From an uncultured Faecalibacterium sp. (GTDB taxonomy: Bacteria > Bacillota > Clostridia > Oscillospirales > Ruminococcaceae): a stretch of DNA of 64,000 bases. The stretch spans positions 1-64,000 of the forward strand of contig CAKTEF010000009.1 of NCBI GenBank assembly GCA_934547065.1, given 5' to 3'. The number at the start of each line of letters is the position of its first letter. The stretch's first letter is position 1. The position numbers and the translations under genes were made by a program. Shown piece by piece: positions 34,087 through 44,356 of this stretch. The notes under the pieces were generated by a model. It was given only the letters and a program-made list of their open reading frames with translations, had not been told where the DNA came from and did no database searches.

Positions 34087-35628
34087 TTACTGATTGGCCG
34101 CTGCCGTTTCGGGCGCGGTCTCAAACTGGGTAGCCAGAGCCATGATGTTCTCCTGGGTCGCATCCTTGCCGTCGATAAAGCCGGTGATGCGGCCGTCGCA
34201 CATGACCATCACGCGGTTGGACATGCCGATGATCTCGCTCATTTCGGACGAGATCATGATGATGCTTTTGCCCTGCTTTGCCAGGTCGGCAATGATGCAG
34301 TAGATCTCGTACTTTGCACCAACGTCAATGCCGCGGGTGGGCTCGTCCAGGATCAGCACATCGGGGTTGTTGGCCAGCCACCGGGCGATCAGCACCTTTT
34401 GCTGGTTGCCGCCGGAAAGGCTCTTGATGGGGGTCTTGGGGCTGGGCACCTTGATGGCCATTTTTTCCTTATTGGTCGCCACCAGGTCCAGGATCTTTTT
34501 GTCGTCCAGCATGATGGGGCCCTTGCGCAGGGCATCCAGCGATGCAATGGAGATGTTGTCGGCCACGCTCAGCACACCCATGATGCCGGTGGCGCGGCGG
34601 TCCTCGGTCAGCAGCGCCACGCTCTTCCGGATGGCATCGCGGGGCTGCTTGATGTGGACTTCTTCGCCCTTGATCCACACTTTACCGGCGGTATGGGCAC
34701 GCAGGCCGAAGATGCCCTCCATCAGCTCGGTACGCTGGGCACCCACCAGGCCGGCCACGCCCAGGATCTCGCCCTTTTTCAGCTCAAAGCTGCAATGGCG
34801 GAACGAGCGCGGATGGATGGAGGTGAAGTCCTCCACTTTCATCATGACTTCGTCGGAGGGATGGTTCTCCAGCGGCGGGAACAGATTGGACAGTTCGCGG
34901 CCGACCATCTTGGCGATGATCTGCTCCTTGGTCATGTCGGCCACGTCCCACTTGCCGATGTAGTGGCCATCCCGCATGATGGTGACTTCGTCGGCGATGA
35001 CCTTGATCTCGTCCATCTTGTGGCTGATGTACACCAAGGCAACGCCCTGTTCTTTCAGCTCCCGCATGATGCGGAACAGCGATTCGACTTCGTTGGCCGT
35101 CAGGGACGAGGTAGGCTCGTCCAGGATCAGCACCTTGCAGTTGGCCGAGACAGCCTTTGCGATCTCCACCATCTGCATCTGTGCAATGCTCAGGCTGCCC
35201 AGCTTTGCGTGGGAGTTGATGTCCAGCTTCAGCTTCTTCAGCAGGGCATCGGTATCCTTGTACATTTTGGTGTGATCCACAATGGTGATGGGGCCCGCCT
35301 TTTTGGTGGGGTAGCGGCCCAGCCAGATGTTTTCGGCCACGGTCCGGGCCGGGATGGGCTGCAGCTCCTGGTGAACCATGGCAATGCCGCGGTTCAGTGC
35401 CTCCAGGGGGTTGGGGATCACAACTTTTTGTCCTTCGTATTCGATCTCGCCCTCGTCCATTTTGTAAATGCCGAACATGCATTTCATCAAAGTGGATTTA
35501 CCGGCACCGTTCTCGCCCATCAGGGCCATGACCTTGCCGGGGCGAAGCTCCAACTGTGCGTGATCCAGCGCTTTTACGCCGGGGAAGGTCTTGACCACGC
35601 CTTTCATTACCAGACGGTATTCTGACAT
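34087..35628 (-). CDS. mglA: sugar ABC transporter ATPase, double-domain (MglA type)
   Basis: 513 aa, two ABC domains. First domain: Walker A GENGAGKST, signature LSIAQMQM and Walker B LILDEPTSSL. Second domain: degenerate Walker A region (GLVGAQRTEL), signature LSGGNQQK and LILDEPTRGIDVG. This asymmetry is normal for MglA/RbsA. AAGGAGG before ATG. Downstream of mglB and a hairpin that should reduce its expression relative to the binding protein. Confidence 0.94.
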   Translation of the reverse strand: MSEYRLVMKGVVKTFPGVKALDHAQLELRPGKVMALMGENGAGKSTLMKCMFGIYKMDEGEIEYEGQKVVIPNPLEALNRGIAMVHQELQPIPARTVAENIWLGRYPTKKAGPITIVDHTKMYKDTDALLKKLKLDINSHAKLGSLSIAQMQMVEIAKAVSANCKVLILDEPTSSLTANEVESLFRIMRELKEQGVALVYISHKMDEIKVIADEVTIMRDGHYIGKWDVADMTKEQIIAKMVGRELSNLFPPLENHPSDEVMMKVEDFTSIHPRSFRHCSFELKKGEILGVAGLVGAQRTELMEGIFGLRAHTAGKVWIKGEEVHIKQPRDAIRKSVALLTEDRRATGIMGVLSVADNISIASLDALRKGPIMLDDKKILDLVATNKEKMAIKVPSPKTPIKSLSGGNQQKVLIARWLANNPDVLILDEPTRGIDVGAKYEIYCIIADLAKQGKSIIMISSEMSEIIGMSNRVMVMCDGRITGFIDGKDATQENIMALATQFETAPETAAANQ

Positions 35629-35689
35629 TCCGCAGAGCCTCCTTATCCTGCAAATTTCAGGCTTTGCTGCAAATCCTGCCGAAAAGAAG

Positions 35690-35726
35690 GCGCGTGCGCC
35701 GAGATTTTATTCTCGCACGCACGCGC
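35690..35726 (-). terminator. intercistronic hairpin between mglB and mglA
   Basis: Stem GCGCGTGCG...CGCACGCGC with a GAGA/TCTC extension and a modest T-rich 3' flank on the minus strand. Likely partial terminator or 3' protector giving mglB excess. Confidence 0.65.
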
Positions 35727-35794
35727 TTTTTAGCTTTTCTCAAGCCTAGGACTCACTGCGTACCTTGCAAACGTGAGTTGTTCTCAGCTGAAAA

Positions 35795-36841
35795 TCAGAG
35801 GTACTGAGAAGCGTTCTCGGTGGTAACCTTGACGTAATCGACCCAGTAGTACTCCTCGACATCCTTGCCCTCAACGTACAGCTTGGTTGCCTCAGCAGCT
35901 GCGGTAGCCTGGCCCACGTCGTCGTTCAGAACGGTGCCGGTCATCTTGCCATCCACAACGTTCTGGACAGCTTCCTTCAGTGCATCAACACCCACCAGGT
36001 AGATGTCCTTGCCAACGGTGCGGCCAGCCTGCTCGATGGACTGCAGAGCGCCCAGAGCCATTGCGTCGTTGTTGCAGAACACAACTTCGATCTTCTCGCC
36101 GTACTGTGCCAGAGCGTTTGCAACGTCCTGCTGTGCGGTGGTCTGATCCCAGTTGTCCAGGTACTCGTACAGGCACTCCACTTCCTTGCCGGCATCGGTC
36201 AGAGCCTTGATGGAGAACTCGGTGCGGTACTGAGCGTCGATGTTCTCGGGATCGCCCTTGCACATAATGTAGGTGATCTTGCCGTCGCCGTTGATATCGC
36301 CCTGGGTCTCGGTCTCCAGGATCAGCTCGCCCTGATATGTACCGGACTGACGTGCGTCTGCACCAACGTAGCAGCACTTGCCGGCGTAGGAATCCAGAAC
36401 AGCCTTCTCCGGCTCACGGTTGATGAAGACGATGGGGGTGTTGGACGGAGAGATGGTGTCCACGATGGTCTGTGCGGAAGTGGTCTGCACGGGGTTGATG
36501 ATCAGGACATCCACGCCCTGCTGCAGGAACGTGTTGATCTGCTCGGTCTGGGTGTTCTGGTCGTTCTTGCCGTCAACGATGGTCACGGAGTAGCCCATAT
36601 CCTTCAGGTACTCCTCCAGATCGGTGCGGTACAGGGTCATGAAGTTATCAGCGAACTGATAGATGCAGACACCGATGTTTGCGCTGCCGGAAGCTGCAGC
36701 GGCGGAAGCTGCAGTGGAGGAAGCTGCCACAGAAGAAGCAGCAGTGGAGCTTGCAGAGGAGCCGCCGCAGGCGGTCAGAACGCCAGCGGCACCCACAACA
36801 GCGGAAGCTTTCATAAAGTCACGACGCGAAATCATTTTCAT
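35795..36841 (-). CDS. mglB: galactose/glucose-type ABC solute-binding lipoprotein
   Basis: 348 aa. N-terminal MISRRDFMKAS (twin-Arg-like) leads into a lipobox L-T-A-C, then a Ser/Ala linker, then a periplasmic-binding-protein type 1 fold: NIGVCIYQFADNFMTLYR, VDVLIINPVQT, VFINREPE, and CNNDAMALGA. These are the MglB substrate-contact strands. ATG 36841 follows AAGGAG. First gene of the operon. Confidence 0.92.
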   Translation of the reverse strand: MKMISRRDFMKASAVVGAAGVLTACGGSSASSTAASSVAASSTAASAAAASGSANIGVCIYQFADNFMTLYRTDLEEYLKDMGYSVTIVDGKNDQNTQTEQINTFLQQGVDVLIINPVQTTSAQTIVDTISPSNTPIVFINREPEKAVLDSYAGKCCYVGADARQSGTYQGELILETETQGDINGDGKITYIMCKGDPENIDAQYRTEFSIKALTDAGKEVECLYEYLDNWDQTTAQQDVANALAQYGEKIEVVFCNNDAMALGALQSIEQAGRTVGKDIYLVGVDALKEAVQNVVDGKMTGTVLNDDVGQATAAAEATKLYVEGKDVEEYYWVDYVKVTTENASQYL

Positions 36842-37233
36842 AATTTTGTTCTCCTTCATTCGCATATCACAGCATTCCATGAAATATGCACAACGGCTCA
36901 TTTCATGATTCTGTTTGTATTATAACCGTCTGCAAATCGGTTCGCAATAGAACAAATACACAAGATTGTGAAAGAATCTTTGTACAACATGGACAATTGC
37001 TTCTGTTGTGTACATCATTCTTTTTGCTATCAAGCACAATTTTCGCCAAAAATGCAACATGCGTCCAAATTCCATACAAAAGTCCATAAAATCTCTCAAA
37101 AGAGTTACAATTGCTTTTGCCGTGTGCAACAATCCTCCCCAAAACAGAAATGCTCCAATTGTACAGCGGATGCACGATTTGTACAAATGCGCTGCAAATT
37201 GGAGCTTTTTTTCATTTTATGGGATCCTGCGCC
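36842..37233 (-). promoter_or_regulatory. mgl upstream region with promoter and palindromes
   Basis: 392 bases without a gene. Minus-strand promoter TTGCGA (36942-36947), 17-bp spacer, TATAAT (36919-36924). TTGTACAA at 36980-36987 and ATTTGTACAAAT (perfect 12-bp palindrome, 37177-37188) are candidate repressor sites. An ACAATTGCTTNTG...GTGT stretch occurs twice (36993 and 37106). The region is A+T-rich. Confidence 0.65.
37152..37212. terminator. bidirectional terminator after the MBL lipoprotein gene
   Basis: GCTCCAATT/AATTGGAGC outer stem with CAGC/GCTG inside. T7 follows on the plus strand; the minus side has a weaker T-rich flank. The loop contains the palindrome ATTTGTACAAAT. Confidence 0.65.
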
Positions 37234-38367
37234 TTATTTGATGCAGGTGGAGCAGGGGGTGTAACCCGCTGCAATCGCCTCGTCGTAACCGGAAAACAGG
37301 ATCTGGTTCTTCTCGGCCGGCAGGTTCGGGCAGGTGGGCAGATGGAACTTTTTGCTGTTCACGTTGCCAATGTACGCCTGCTGCGCCGTGCCGGAAGCCG
37401 CCGGGGCGGTGGGGTTCAGCGGACCGTCCGGCACAAAGTGCTCGTACCCCACCGTGTAGTTCTGACCATCCGACCCGATGGTAATGGTCCCCTGCAGATC
37501 GGTCCGGTAAAGGTCCACCCCGGCATCCCGCAGGATGCTCAGCGTTTCCTCATGCGGGTGGCCGTACTTATTGCCCACCCCGCAGGAGATCACGGCCATT
37601 TCCGGCAGCACCGCATTCAGGAACAGATATCCCGTGGAGGTGCTGGAACCGTGGTGACCCACCTGAAGCACGTCCGCTTTCAGGTTGGCACCGCTGTTCA
37701 CAAGATCCGTCTCCGCAGTTTTTTCCATGTCGCCGGTGAGCAGGAAGCTGGTGGAGCCGTAGTCGATGCGCAGCACGATGGAAGTATCGTTGGTGTCGCT
37801 GTACTGCGCCACCGGGCCCAGCATGGTCACGGTGGCACTGCCCAGCTGCCACACCGTGCCCGCGGCGGGCACCTCCACCTGCAGCCCCTGCTGCCGGGTG
37901 TACTTGACAAAATCCTGGAAGCACTTGGTGGAAGCCTCGGTCACCGGGCTGTACACATGGTACGCCGGGAAGTAGGCCAGCGCAGCGGCCAGGCCGCCCA
38001 CATGGTCCTCGTGGGCGTGGGAGCAGAACACATACTGCAGCTCCTCCACGCCCTGGTTCTGCAGATAGGACACCACCAGGCTGCCGTCATCCACATTGCC
38101 GCCGTCGTACAGCATGAACTGGCCGTCACACTCCACCAGCACGCTGAGCGCCTGCCCCACGTCGATGAAATGCATCTCGAACGGTGCGTCCACCGTGTCC
38201 ACCGCACCGGCGGCGGAAGCGGATGGGTTCGGGAGGATGTCGGCACTGCCGCCGGGCGCGGACGGAAGTTCCCCGCAGCCCGCAAGGCCCAGGGCCAGCG
38301 CCGCAGCAACGGCCCACGCGGCAATGCGCCGCAGCAGGCTTACTTTTTCTTTTTTGAAGTTTTCCAC
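37234..38367 (-). CDS. ComEC/Rec2-like metallo-beta-lactamase lipoprotein
   Basis: 377 aa. Lipoprotein signal ending L-A-G-C (near residue 31), Pro/Ser linker, then an MBL-fold domain (about 63-310) with the metal motif SHAHEDHVGG and later LLTGDME, VLQVGHHGS. This is the ComEC C-terminal domain as a free, surface-tethered enzyme. A final module (about 330-377) has HLPTCPNLP and CSTCIK, a small Cys pair often appended to such proteins. The ComEC domain is associated with DNA degradation at the surface. GTG start overlaps ygiQ by 28 bases. Confidence 0.85.
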   Translation of the reverse strand: MENFKKEKVSLLRRIAAWAVAAALALGLAGCGELPSAPGGSADILPNPSASAAGAVDTVDAPFEMHFIDVGQALSVLVECDGQFMLYDGGNVDDGSLVVSYLQNQGVEELQYVFCSHAHEDHVGGLAAALAYFPAYHVYSPVTEASTKCFQDFVKYTRQQGLQVEVPAAGTVWQLGSATVTMLGPVAQYSDTNDTSIVLRIDYGSTSFLLTGDMEKTAETDLVNSGANLKADVLQVGHHGSSTSTGYLFLNAVLPEMAVISCGVGNKYGHPHEETLSILRDAGVDLYRTDLQGTITIGSDGQNYTVGYEHFVPDGPLNPTAPAASGTAQQAYIGNVNSKKFHLPTCPNLPAEKNQILFSGYDEAIAAGYTPCSTCIK

Positions 38368-40409
38368 GTTGTGTTCTCTTTCTGTTGATTGGTTTTCGGT
38401 TTGGGTCTTGCGGTGCCGTTGGGCGCAAAGCGTGCGCCGGGGCTGGGCTGGCGGCCCGCTGCCGCCCGGCCTGCGGGTGCGGCGGCATGACCTTTGCCCT
38501 TGCCTCCCCTGCCCTGGCCGGGGCGCACGGTGTAGGTGCCGTCGTTGTGGATGGTCACCTCGGCGCTTTCGGCCCGGCGGGCCGAGCGCTGGACGGCGCG
38601 GCGGCCCTCGGCGGGCACCAGCAGCGGGATCAGGTCCTCGCGGTGGGTCAGCTTGAGCGCCTTGACGACCTTTTCGGCATTGCGCGGCTCATAGTACTGG
38701 AGCAGGGCGCGCTGCAGCGCCTTGCCCTCAGCCGTTTTTTCCACAAACACCGGCTTTAAGGTATAGGGGTCCAGGCCGGTGTAGAACATACAGGTACTCA
38801 CCGTGCCGGGGGTGGGATAGAAATCCTGCACCTGCTCCGGACGCATGTGGTTCTTGTAGAGGTATTCCGCCAGATAGACCGCATCTTTCAGGGTGCTGCC
38901 GGGGTGGCTGGACATCAGGTACGGCACCAGATACTGCTTTTTACCCGCTTTTTTGCTCAGCTCATAGAACTTATCCTTGAACTTGTTGAACGTCTCGATC
39001 GGCGGCTTGCCCATGTAGGCCAGGGTGTTGGGGGCGCAGTGCTCCGGGGCCACCTTCAGCTGACCGGAAACGTGGTACTCCACCAACTCCTTAAAGAATG
39101 TATCGTCCGGATCGGCCATCAGGTAGTCAAACCGGATGCCGCTGCGGATAAACACCTTTTTCACGCCCGGCAGCTCCCGCACCCGGCGCAGGATCTTCAG
39201 GTAATCGCTGTGATCCACGATCATGTGGGAGCAAGTGGTGGGGGCCAGGCAGTGTTTGCCGCCGCTGCACATGCCGCGCAGCATCTGCTCGCGGCAGGAG
39301 GGGAAGCGGAAGTTGGCCGTGGGGCCGCCGATATCGTGGATATAGCCCTTGAAATCCGGCTCGTGGGTCATCCGCTCCGCTTCCTCCACGATGCTGTCGG
39401 CGCTGCGGCTGGTCACACGGCGGCCCTGGTGCAGCTGGATGGCGCAGAAATTGCAGCCGCCAAAGCAGCCGCGGTTCTGGATGATGGAGAACTGCACCTC
39501 GCGGATGGCGGGCACGCCGCCCATGCTCTCGTAGATGGGATGGTAGCGGCGGGTATAGGGCAGGGCGTAGACCTTGTCCAGCTCCCAGCGCACCAGCGGC
39601 TTTGCGGGAATGTTCTGCACCAGATATTTTTCGCTCTGCTTCTGCACGATGATCTGGCCGCTGACCACATCCTGGTTGTCCATCTGGATGCGGCAGGCTT
39701 TGGCGTAGGCCGTCTTATCGCTGGCCACCTTTTTGAAGCCCGCGCATTCCACGTAGCGCTCGGGCAGGTGGTCGAAGTCGGTCATGTAACAGGTGCCGTC
39801 CACGTCCGTGATGCTGCTCACCGGTTCCCCGGCGGCCAGGCGGCGGGCGATGGCCACGGTCTGGTGCTCGCCCATGCCAAAGCTGATGAGGTCCGCACCG
39901 GAATCCTCGGCGATGCTGGGCAGCACGGTGTCCAGCCAGTAATCATAGTGGGCAAACCGCCGCAGGCTGGCTTCCAGGCCGCCCAGGATCACCGGCAGGT
40001 CCGGGTAGGCCTGCTTGGCCAGGCGGGTGTACACGGTGGCGCTGCGGTCCGGGCGGGCCCCGCCCATGCCGCCGGGCGAGTATTCATCCTCGGCACGCGG
40101 GATCTTGGCCACCGAGTAGTGGCTGACCATGCTGTCCACATTGCCGCCGCCGATGAAAAAGCCGTATTTGGGTTTGCCGAACCGCTTGAAGTCCTCGCAG
40201 TCGGTGTAGCGGGGCTGGGCCAGCACGCCGATCTTATAGCCCTCGGCTTCCAGCAGGCGGCTGATGATGGCGGTGCCAAAGCTGGGGTGGTCCACATAGG
40301 CATCGCCGCCTACCACCACAAAATCCAGCTGGTCCCACCCGCGGGCTTCCATGTCCGCTTTGCTGATGGGGAGAAATTCGGTGTAGATTTGGGGAGAAGA
40401 AGTGTCCAT
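38340..40409 (-). CDS. YgiQ family radical SAM protein
   Basis: 689 aa. UPF0313/YgiQ. N-terminal cobalamin-binding-like region (VVGGDAYVDHPSFG), then radical SAM Cys triad CFGGCNFC at about residue 315, HDIGGPTANF, and C-terminal DUF3362-type part (FYPTPGTVSTCMFYTG). The last ~90 residues are basic and low-complexity (Gly/Lys/Arg/Ala), variable in the family. Function unknown. AAGGAG before ATG. Confidence 0.92.
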   Translation of the reverse strand: MDTSSPQIYTEFLPISKADMEARGWDQLDFVVVGGDAYVDHPSFGTAIISRLLEAEGYKIGVLAQPRYTDCEDFKRFGKPKYGFFIGGGNVDSMVSHYSVAKIPRAEDEYSPGGMGGARPDRSATVYTRLAKQAYPDLPVILGGLEASLRRFAHYDYWLDTVLPSIAEDSGADLISFGMGEHQTVAIARRLAAGEPVSSITDVDGTCYMTDFDHLPERYVECAGFKKVASDKTAYAKACRIQMDNQDVVSGQIIVQKQSEKYLVQNIPAKPLVRWELDKVYALPYTRRYHPIYESMGGVPAIREVQFSIIQNRGCFGGCNFCAIQLHQGRRVTSRSADSIVEEAERMTHEPDFKGYIHDIGGPTANFRFPSCREQMLRGMCSGGKHCLAPTTCSHMIVDHSDYLKILRRVRELPGVKKVFIRSGIRFDYLMADPDDTFFKELVEYHVSGQLKVAPEHCAPNTLAYMGKPPIETFNKFKDKFYELSKKAGKKQYLVPYLMSSHPGSTLKDAVYLAEYLYKNHMRPEQVQDFYPTPGTVSTCMFYTGLDPYTLKPVFVEKTAEGKALQRALLQYYEPRNAEKVVKALKLTHREDLIPLLVPAEGRRAVQRSARRAESAEVTIHNDGTYTVRPGQGRGGKGKGHAAAPAGRAAAGRQPSPGARFAPNGTARPKPKTNQQKENTTWKTSKKKK

Positions 40410-40424
40410 AATGCTCCTTATTTT

Positions 40425-43304
40425 TTATGTTTCATCCGGTTGATTCATCTGCATTTCCAGCCACTGCTGGCGGCTGATGAGCACAGCGCGGGGCTTGGCC
40501 CCCTCGTAGGGGCCGATGATGCCCTTTTGTTCCATTTCGTCCATGATGCGGGCCGCGCGGGCATAGCCCAGCTTGCAGCGGCGCTGGAGCAGGCTGGTGG
40601 ATGCCTGACCGGCATCAATGACCACCTCCACGGCCTGCTTGAGCATCGGGTCGCTGCCGGATTCCTCGTCCGTATCGGCCGAGGAGCCTTTCTTGCCATC
40701 CTGGATGGCGTGCTTTTCCATGGCTTCGATCATGGCCTCGTCGTACTGCACGGTGGCGCTCTTTTTGATAAAGTCCAGCACACGGCTGATCTCCTCATCC
40801 CGGACAAAGGTGCCCTGGATCCGCACCGGCTTGGGCGCGCCCACCGGCATAAACAGCATGTCGCCCTGCCCCAGCAGCTTTTCGGCACCGGCACCATCCA
40901 GGATGGTGCGGCTGTCCACCTGGCTGGACACCGCAAAGGCGATGCGGCTGGGGATGTTGGCCTTGATCAGGCCGGTGATGACATCCACGCTGGGGCGCTG
41001 GGTGGCCACGATCAGGTGCATGCCGGCGGCACGGGCTTTTTGCGCGATGCGGCAGATGGAATCCTCCACATCCTTGCCCACCACCATCATCAGGTCGGCC
41101 AGCTCGTCGATGATGATGGCGATGTAGGGCATCTTTTCCAGGCTGGGGTCGGCGGCCGCCAGCTTGTTGAACGATTTGATATCGCGGACATTGTTTTCCG
41201 CAAACAGGTGGTAGCGGCGCTCCATCTCCTGCACGGCGCTTCCCAGCGCACCGGCCGCCTTGCGCGGCTCGGTGATCACGGGCATGAGCAGGTGCGGGAT
41301 GCCGTTGTACTCGGCCAGCTCCACCACCTTGGGGTCAATGAGCATCAGCTTGACATCCTCCGGGCTGGAACGGAACAGCAGGCTCATGATGATGCTGTTG
41401 ACGCAGACCGATTTGCCGCTGCCCGTGCTGCCCGCGATGAGCAGGTGGGGCATCTTGCACAGGTCGGCCACCTGGGCCACACCGGCAATGTCCTTGCCCA
41501 GGGCCACGCCCAGGGGCGAGGTCATGCGCAGGAAGCTCTGGCTCTCGAACACACTGCGGATGGAAACGGGGGTCTTTTTGTGGTTGGGCACCTCGATGCC
41601 CACGGCGGGCTTGCCGGGGATGGGGGCCTCCATGCGGACATCCGCCACGGCCAGGTTCAGGGCAATGTCGTCCGCCAGCGAGGTGATGCGGCTGATCTTG
41701 ACACCTGCCATAGGCTGCACCTCGTACCGGGTCACGGAGGGACCGCGGGAGATGTCCAACACCCGTGTGCGCACGCCAAAGCTTTCCAGGGTGTCCACCA
41801 GCTTCTGGGCGTTGGCTTTCAGTTCCTCCTGGGCGTTGGGGTCGCTCTCCTCCGGTGCCTTTTCAAACAGGTCGATGCCGGGATACTGATACTGGAACGT
41901 CTCCGCCACTTCCGCTTCCTCGGCCGGGGCCGCGGCGGCCTCCTGCTCCGAGACAGCGGGCTTTTCCATGGCCGCCGCCACCAGGGTGTTCAGATCTTTT
42001 TCCTCCACCGGCTCGCTGGTGATGCTGATCCAGCCGTCCTCGTCCGGCTCGCTGCGCATGGCCACGGCGTTCTCGGCGCTTACCCGCACCGGAACGGCCG
42101 GGCCGTCGTCCGAGGGCAGGGCGGGCGTGTGGACGGCCTCCGGCGCAGCGGGGGCTTCCGGCTGCGGAGCCGCCGGAGCAGCTGCGGGGGCGTTCTCCGG
42201 TTCCGGTGCGGCAAAGAAGTCTTCTGCCGCCGTTTCCACGGCATCCGGCACCACCGGCTTGACGATGGCGCGGGGCGATGCCCGGTGGAGCGGGTCCTGC
42301 CCGAATGTTCCGCCGGGTCCGACGATGATCGGTTCAATGGGTTCGCTGCCGCCCTCTTTCACCGGCGTGCTGTCCGGCCCAAGGTCAATGTCAAAGGCCG
42401 CGCGGGGGCCGCCGGAGTACACCTGCACCGGCTCAAAGGCCGGGGCAGGCTGCGGCGCAGCGGGTTCCGCTGCCGGGGCGGCCGGGGGCGGCTCGTAGCC
42501 CAGGCTCTCGTCCACCGGTTCGGGCTCTGTGCCCTCCTCCAGTTCCTTGGTCACCTTATGGCCCCAGTGGAACACACCGGACAGCCACCCCGGCACCGGG
42601 ATCCCGCCGGGCTGTTCGTCCGGGCCGTCCGGTTCTTCTGCGAAGTCCTCCTCGTCCGCTTCCTCCGGCTCTGCTGCGCGGGCGGCGGCACGCTCGGCGC
42701 GGCGGGCGGCATTCTGCTCGTACACGGCAAGGCCTTTCTCATGGACCCCGCCGCCCACATTGCACAGCCACTCCCAGCATTCGGCCGGAGTGATCTCAAA
42801 AATGTACAAGCTGGCACAGAGGGCCAGCACTGCCATGACAAAATTGGCAGCAGGCCGCCCGCACAGCAGCAGCAGATTCCCGCCCAGCAAAGCGCCCATG
42901 ACACCGCCGCCCAGCCAGGCATTCACGCCGTTTTCGTAGCAGGCAGCCACCATCTGAGCTGCCGTACCATCGGCCGGGATGTCCGAAAACACGATCACGG
43001 TGCCGCAGGCAAAGCTCAGCCCCAGCACCAGCTTGAACACCGGCATCCACAGGTCCTCGCCCCGCGTGTAGAGGATGGCCAGGTAGCACACGGCCGCCCC
43101 CAGCACAAAGCTTCCGCAGCCAAACAGGCCGAACAAAAGCTGATGCGCACTTTTCCAGACCGAGTCTCCCTGCACAAAGGCCAGCACCAGGAGCATCAGC
43201 CCCGCAAACAGGGTCCCCAGCCCGGCAGGCATCCGCTCCTGTGCGCGGTTTTTTCGGCGTGCGGCGGCACGTTTTGCAGTTGTTTTCCGTTTATGATTTG
43301 CCAT
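40425..43304 (-). CDS. ftsK: DNA translocase FtsK/SpoIIIE
   Basis: 959 aa. Basic N-terminus, four membrane helices (about 20-170), a long acidic Pro/Ala/Glu linker (about 210-455), then the RecA-like motor with Walker A GSTGSGKS, Walker [14 protein letters not shown] and a C-terminal gamma winged helix ([18 protein letters not shown]) that reads polar DNA motifs. It pumps DNA at the septum. Lies after tepA, the same order as ymfB-spoIIIE in Bacillus. AGAAGG before ATG. The linker is longer than usual. Confidence 0.95.
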   Translation of the reverse strand: MANHKRKTTAKRAAARRKNRAQERMPAGLGTLFAGLMLLVLAFVQGDSVWKSAHQLLFGLFGCGSFVLGAAVCYLAILYTRGEDLWMPVFKLVLGLSFACGTVIVFSDIPADGTAAQMVAACYENGVNAWLGGGVMGALLGGNLLLLCGRPAANFVMAVLALCASLYIFEITPAECWEWLCNVGGGVHEKGLAVYEQNAARRAERAAARAAEPEEADEEDFAEEPDGPDEQPGGIPVPGWLSGVFHWGHKVTKELEEGTEPEPVDESLGYEPPPAAPAAEPAAPQPAPAFEPVQVYSGGPRAAFDIDLGPDSTPVKEGGSEPIEPIIVGPGGTFGQDPLHRASPRAIVKPVVPDAVETAAEDFFAAPEPENAPAAAPAAPQPEAPAAPEAVHTPALPSDDGPAVPVRVSAENAVAMRSEPDEDGWISITSEPVEEKDLNTLVAAAMEKPAVSEQEAAAAPAEEAEVAETFQYQYPGIDLFEKAPEESDPNAQEELKANAQKLVDTLESFGVRTRVLDISRGPSVTRYEVQPMAGVKISRITSLADDIALNLAVADVRMEAPIPGKPAVGIEVPNHKKTPVSIRSVFESQSFLRMTSPLGVALGKDIAGVAQVADLCKMPHLLIAGSTGSGKSVCVNSIIMSLLFRSSPEDVKLMLIDPKVVELAEYNGIPHLLMPVITEPRKAAGALGSAVQEMERRYHLFAENNVRDIKSFNKLAAADPSLEKMPYIAIIIDELADLMMVVGKDVEDSICRIAQKARAAGMHLIVATQRPSVDVITGLIKANIPSRIAFAVSSQVDSRTILDGAGAEKLLGQGDMLFMPVGAPKPVRIQGTFVRDEEISRVLDFIKKSATVQYDEAMIEAMEKHAIQDGKKGSSADTDEESGSDPMLKQAVEVVIDAGQASTSLLQRRCKLGYARAARIMDEMEQKGIIGPYEGAKPRAVLISRQQWLEMQMNQPDET

Positions 43305-43419
43305 CTTGCCTTCTACCCTGTCTCCTTTGTTCCCATACGATTCGATTCTTTCATTTTACCACGGGAAAAGTCAAATGGCAACGCTTACCGGGGCCGCTTT
43401 TTTGCCCGCTCTTGCGTGT

Positions 43420-44106
43420 TCAGCGCTCGATCTCCCGATACAGCCAATCCAGCGCATCCGAAAGGCCGCCCAGCTGGTCGATCAGTTTTTCGCGCACGGC
43501 GCGCCGCCCGTCCAGCACAGTGCCCACATCCATCACCAGCTCCCCGGTGCGGAGCATCAGCTCGGTGTAGCGCCGGGCCGAGATGCCGCTGTGCCCGGCC
43601 ACAAAGCCGGTGATCCGCTCCTGCATCTGCTCAAACCACCGCATGGTCTGGGGCACCCCCAGGATCATGCCGGAGTGGCGCACCGGGTGGATGGTCATGG
43701 TGGCTGTGGGCACGATGAAGCTGCGCTGAGCGCTGACGGCCAGCGGGATGCCGATGGAGTGCCCCCCGCCCAGCACCACGGCGGCACTGGGTTTGCGGAT
43801 GCTGGCGATCAGCTCGGCCAGCGCAAGCCCCGCCTCCACATCGCCGCCCACCGTGTTCAGCAGCACCAGCAAGCCCTCCACGGCGGGGTCCTCCTGCACG
43901 GCCGCCAGCTGAGGGATCACATGCTCATACTTGGTGGTTTTCTGGCCCTGAGGCGCTTCCACATGGCCCTCCACCTGCCCGATGATGGTCAGGCAGTGGA
44001 TGCCGTGCGGCCCTTTGGTGCGCCAGACACTGCCCAGATCTTCCAACTGTTCCTTTTCCAGCCGCTGCTGTTCCACAAGCTCCTGTTCTGCTTCCCGCTC
44101 TGCCAT
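43420..44106 (-). CDS. tepA: ClpP-like serine protease TepA
   Basis: 228 aa. Crotonase-fold ClpP relative. The nucleophile Ser is in VVLGGGHSIGI and the His in TMTIHPVRHSG; an acidic Gln/Glu-rich N-terminus precedes the fold. B. subtilis TepA/YmfB helps protein translocation and processing and sits next to spoIIIE, as here with ftsK. ATG 44106 follows AAGGGAGG; the longer frame is rejected. Cytoplasmic or membrane-associated. Confidence 0.85.
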   Translation of the reverse strand: MAEREAEQELVEQQRLEKEQLEDLGSVWRTKGPHGIHCLTIIGQVEGHVEAPQGQKTTKYEHVIPQLAAVQEDPAVEGLLVLLNTVGGDVEAGLALAELIASIRKPSAAVVLGGGHSIGIPLAVSAQRSFIVPTATMTIHPVRHSGMILGVPQTMRWFEQMQERITGFVAGHSGISARRYTELMLRTGELVMDVGTVLDGRRAVREKLIDQLGGLSDALDWLYREIER

Positions 44107-44207
44107 CCGTGTTCCTCCCTTGGGTGTTTTTGCACAGCTTGCCCGCCCCGCCGGGCGGTTATGCACCCGTTTGGCGGTTCCGGAAAGAAAAAATTCTTCC
44201 AGACTAT

Positions 44208-44235
44208 TTGACATTCGCTCCAAATGCAGTATACT
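44208..44235 (+). promoter_or_regulatory. promoter of rex
   Basis: TTGACA, 16-bp spacer, TATACT. A second TTGACA follows at about 44252. Confidence 0.7.
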
Positions 44236-44356
44236 TTAGATAAGAACTACATTGACAAAGATATATCATTATTGTGTGCAAATCATCTTATCTGTCGGCA
44301 AACCTGTGTAGGGTGCAGGCGTGCCGGACGATTTTGCTGAAAGGGGAATCACATCT

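Noticed and set aside
38847..43613. Very long plus-strand open frame opposite ygiQ and ftsK
   Set aside because: Antisense shadow of two well-supported genes in GC-rich DNA; composition (His/Gly/Ala-rich) is typical of shadow frames and there is no ribosome site.
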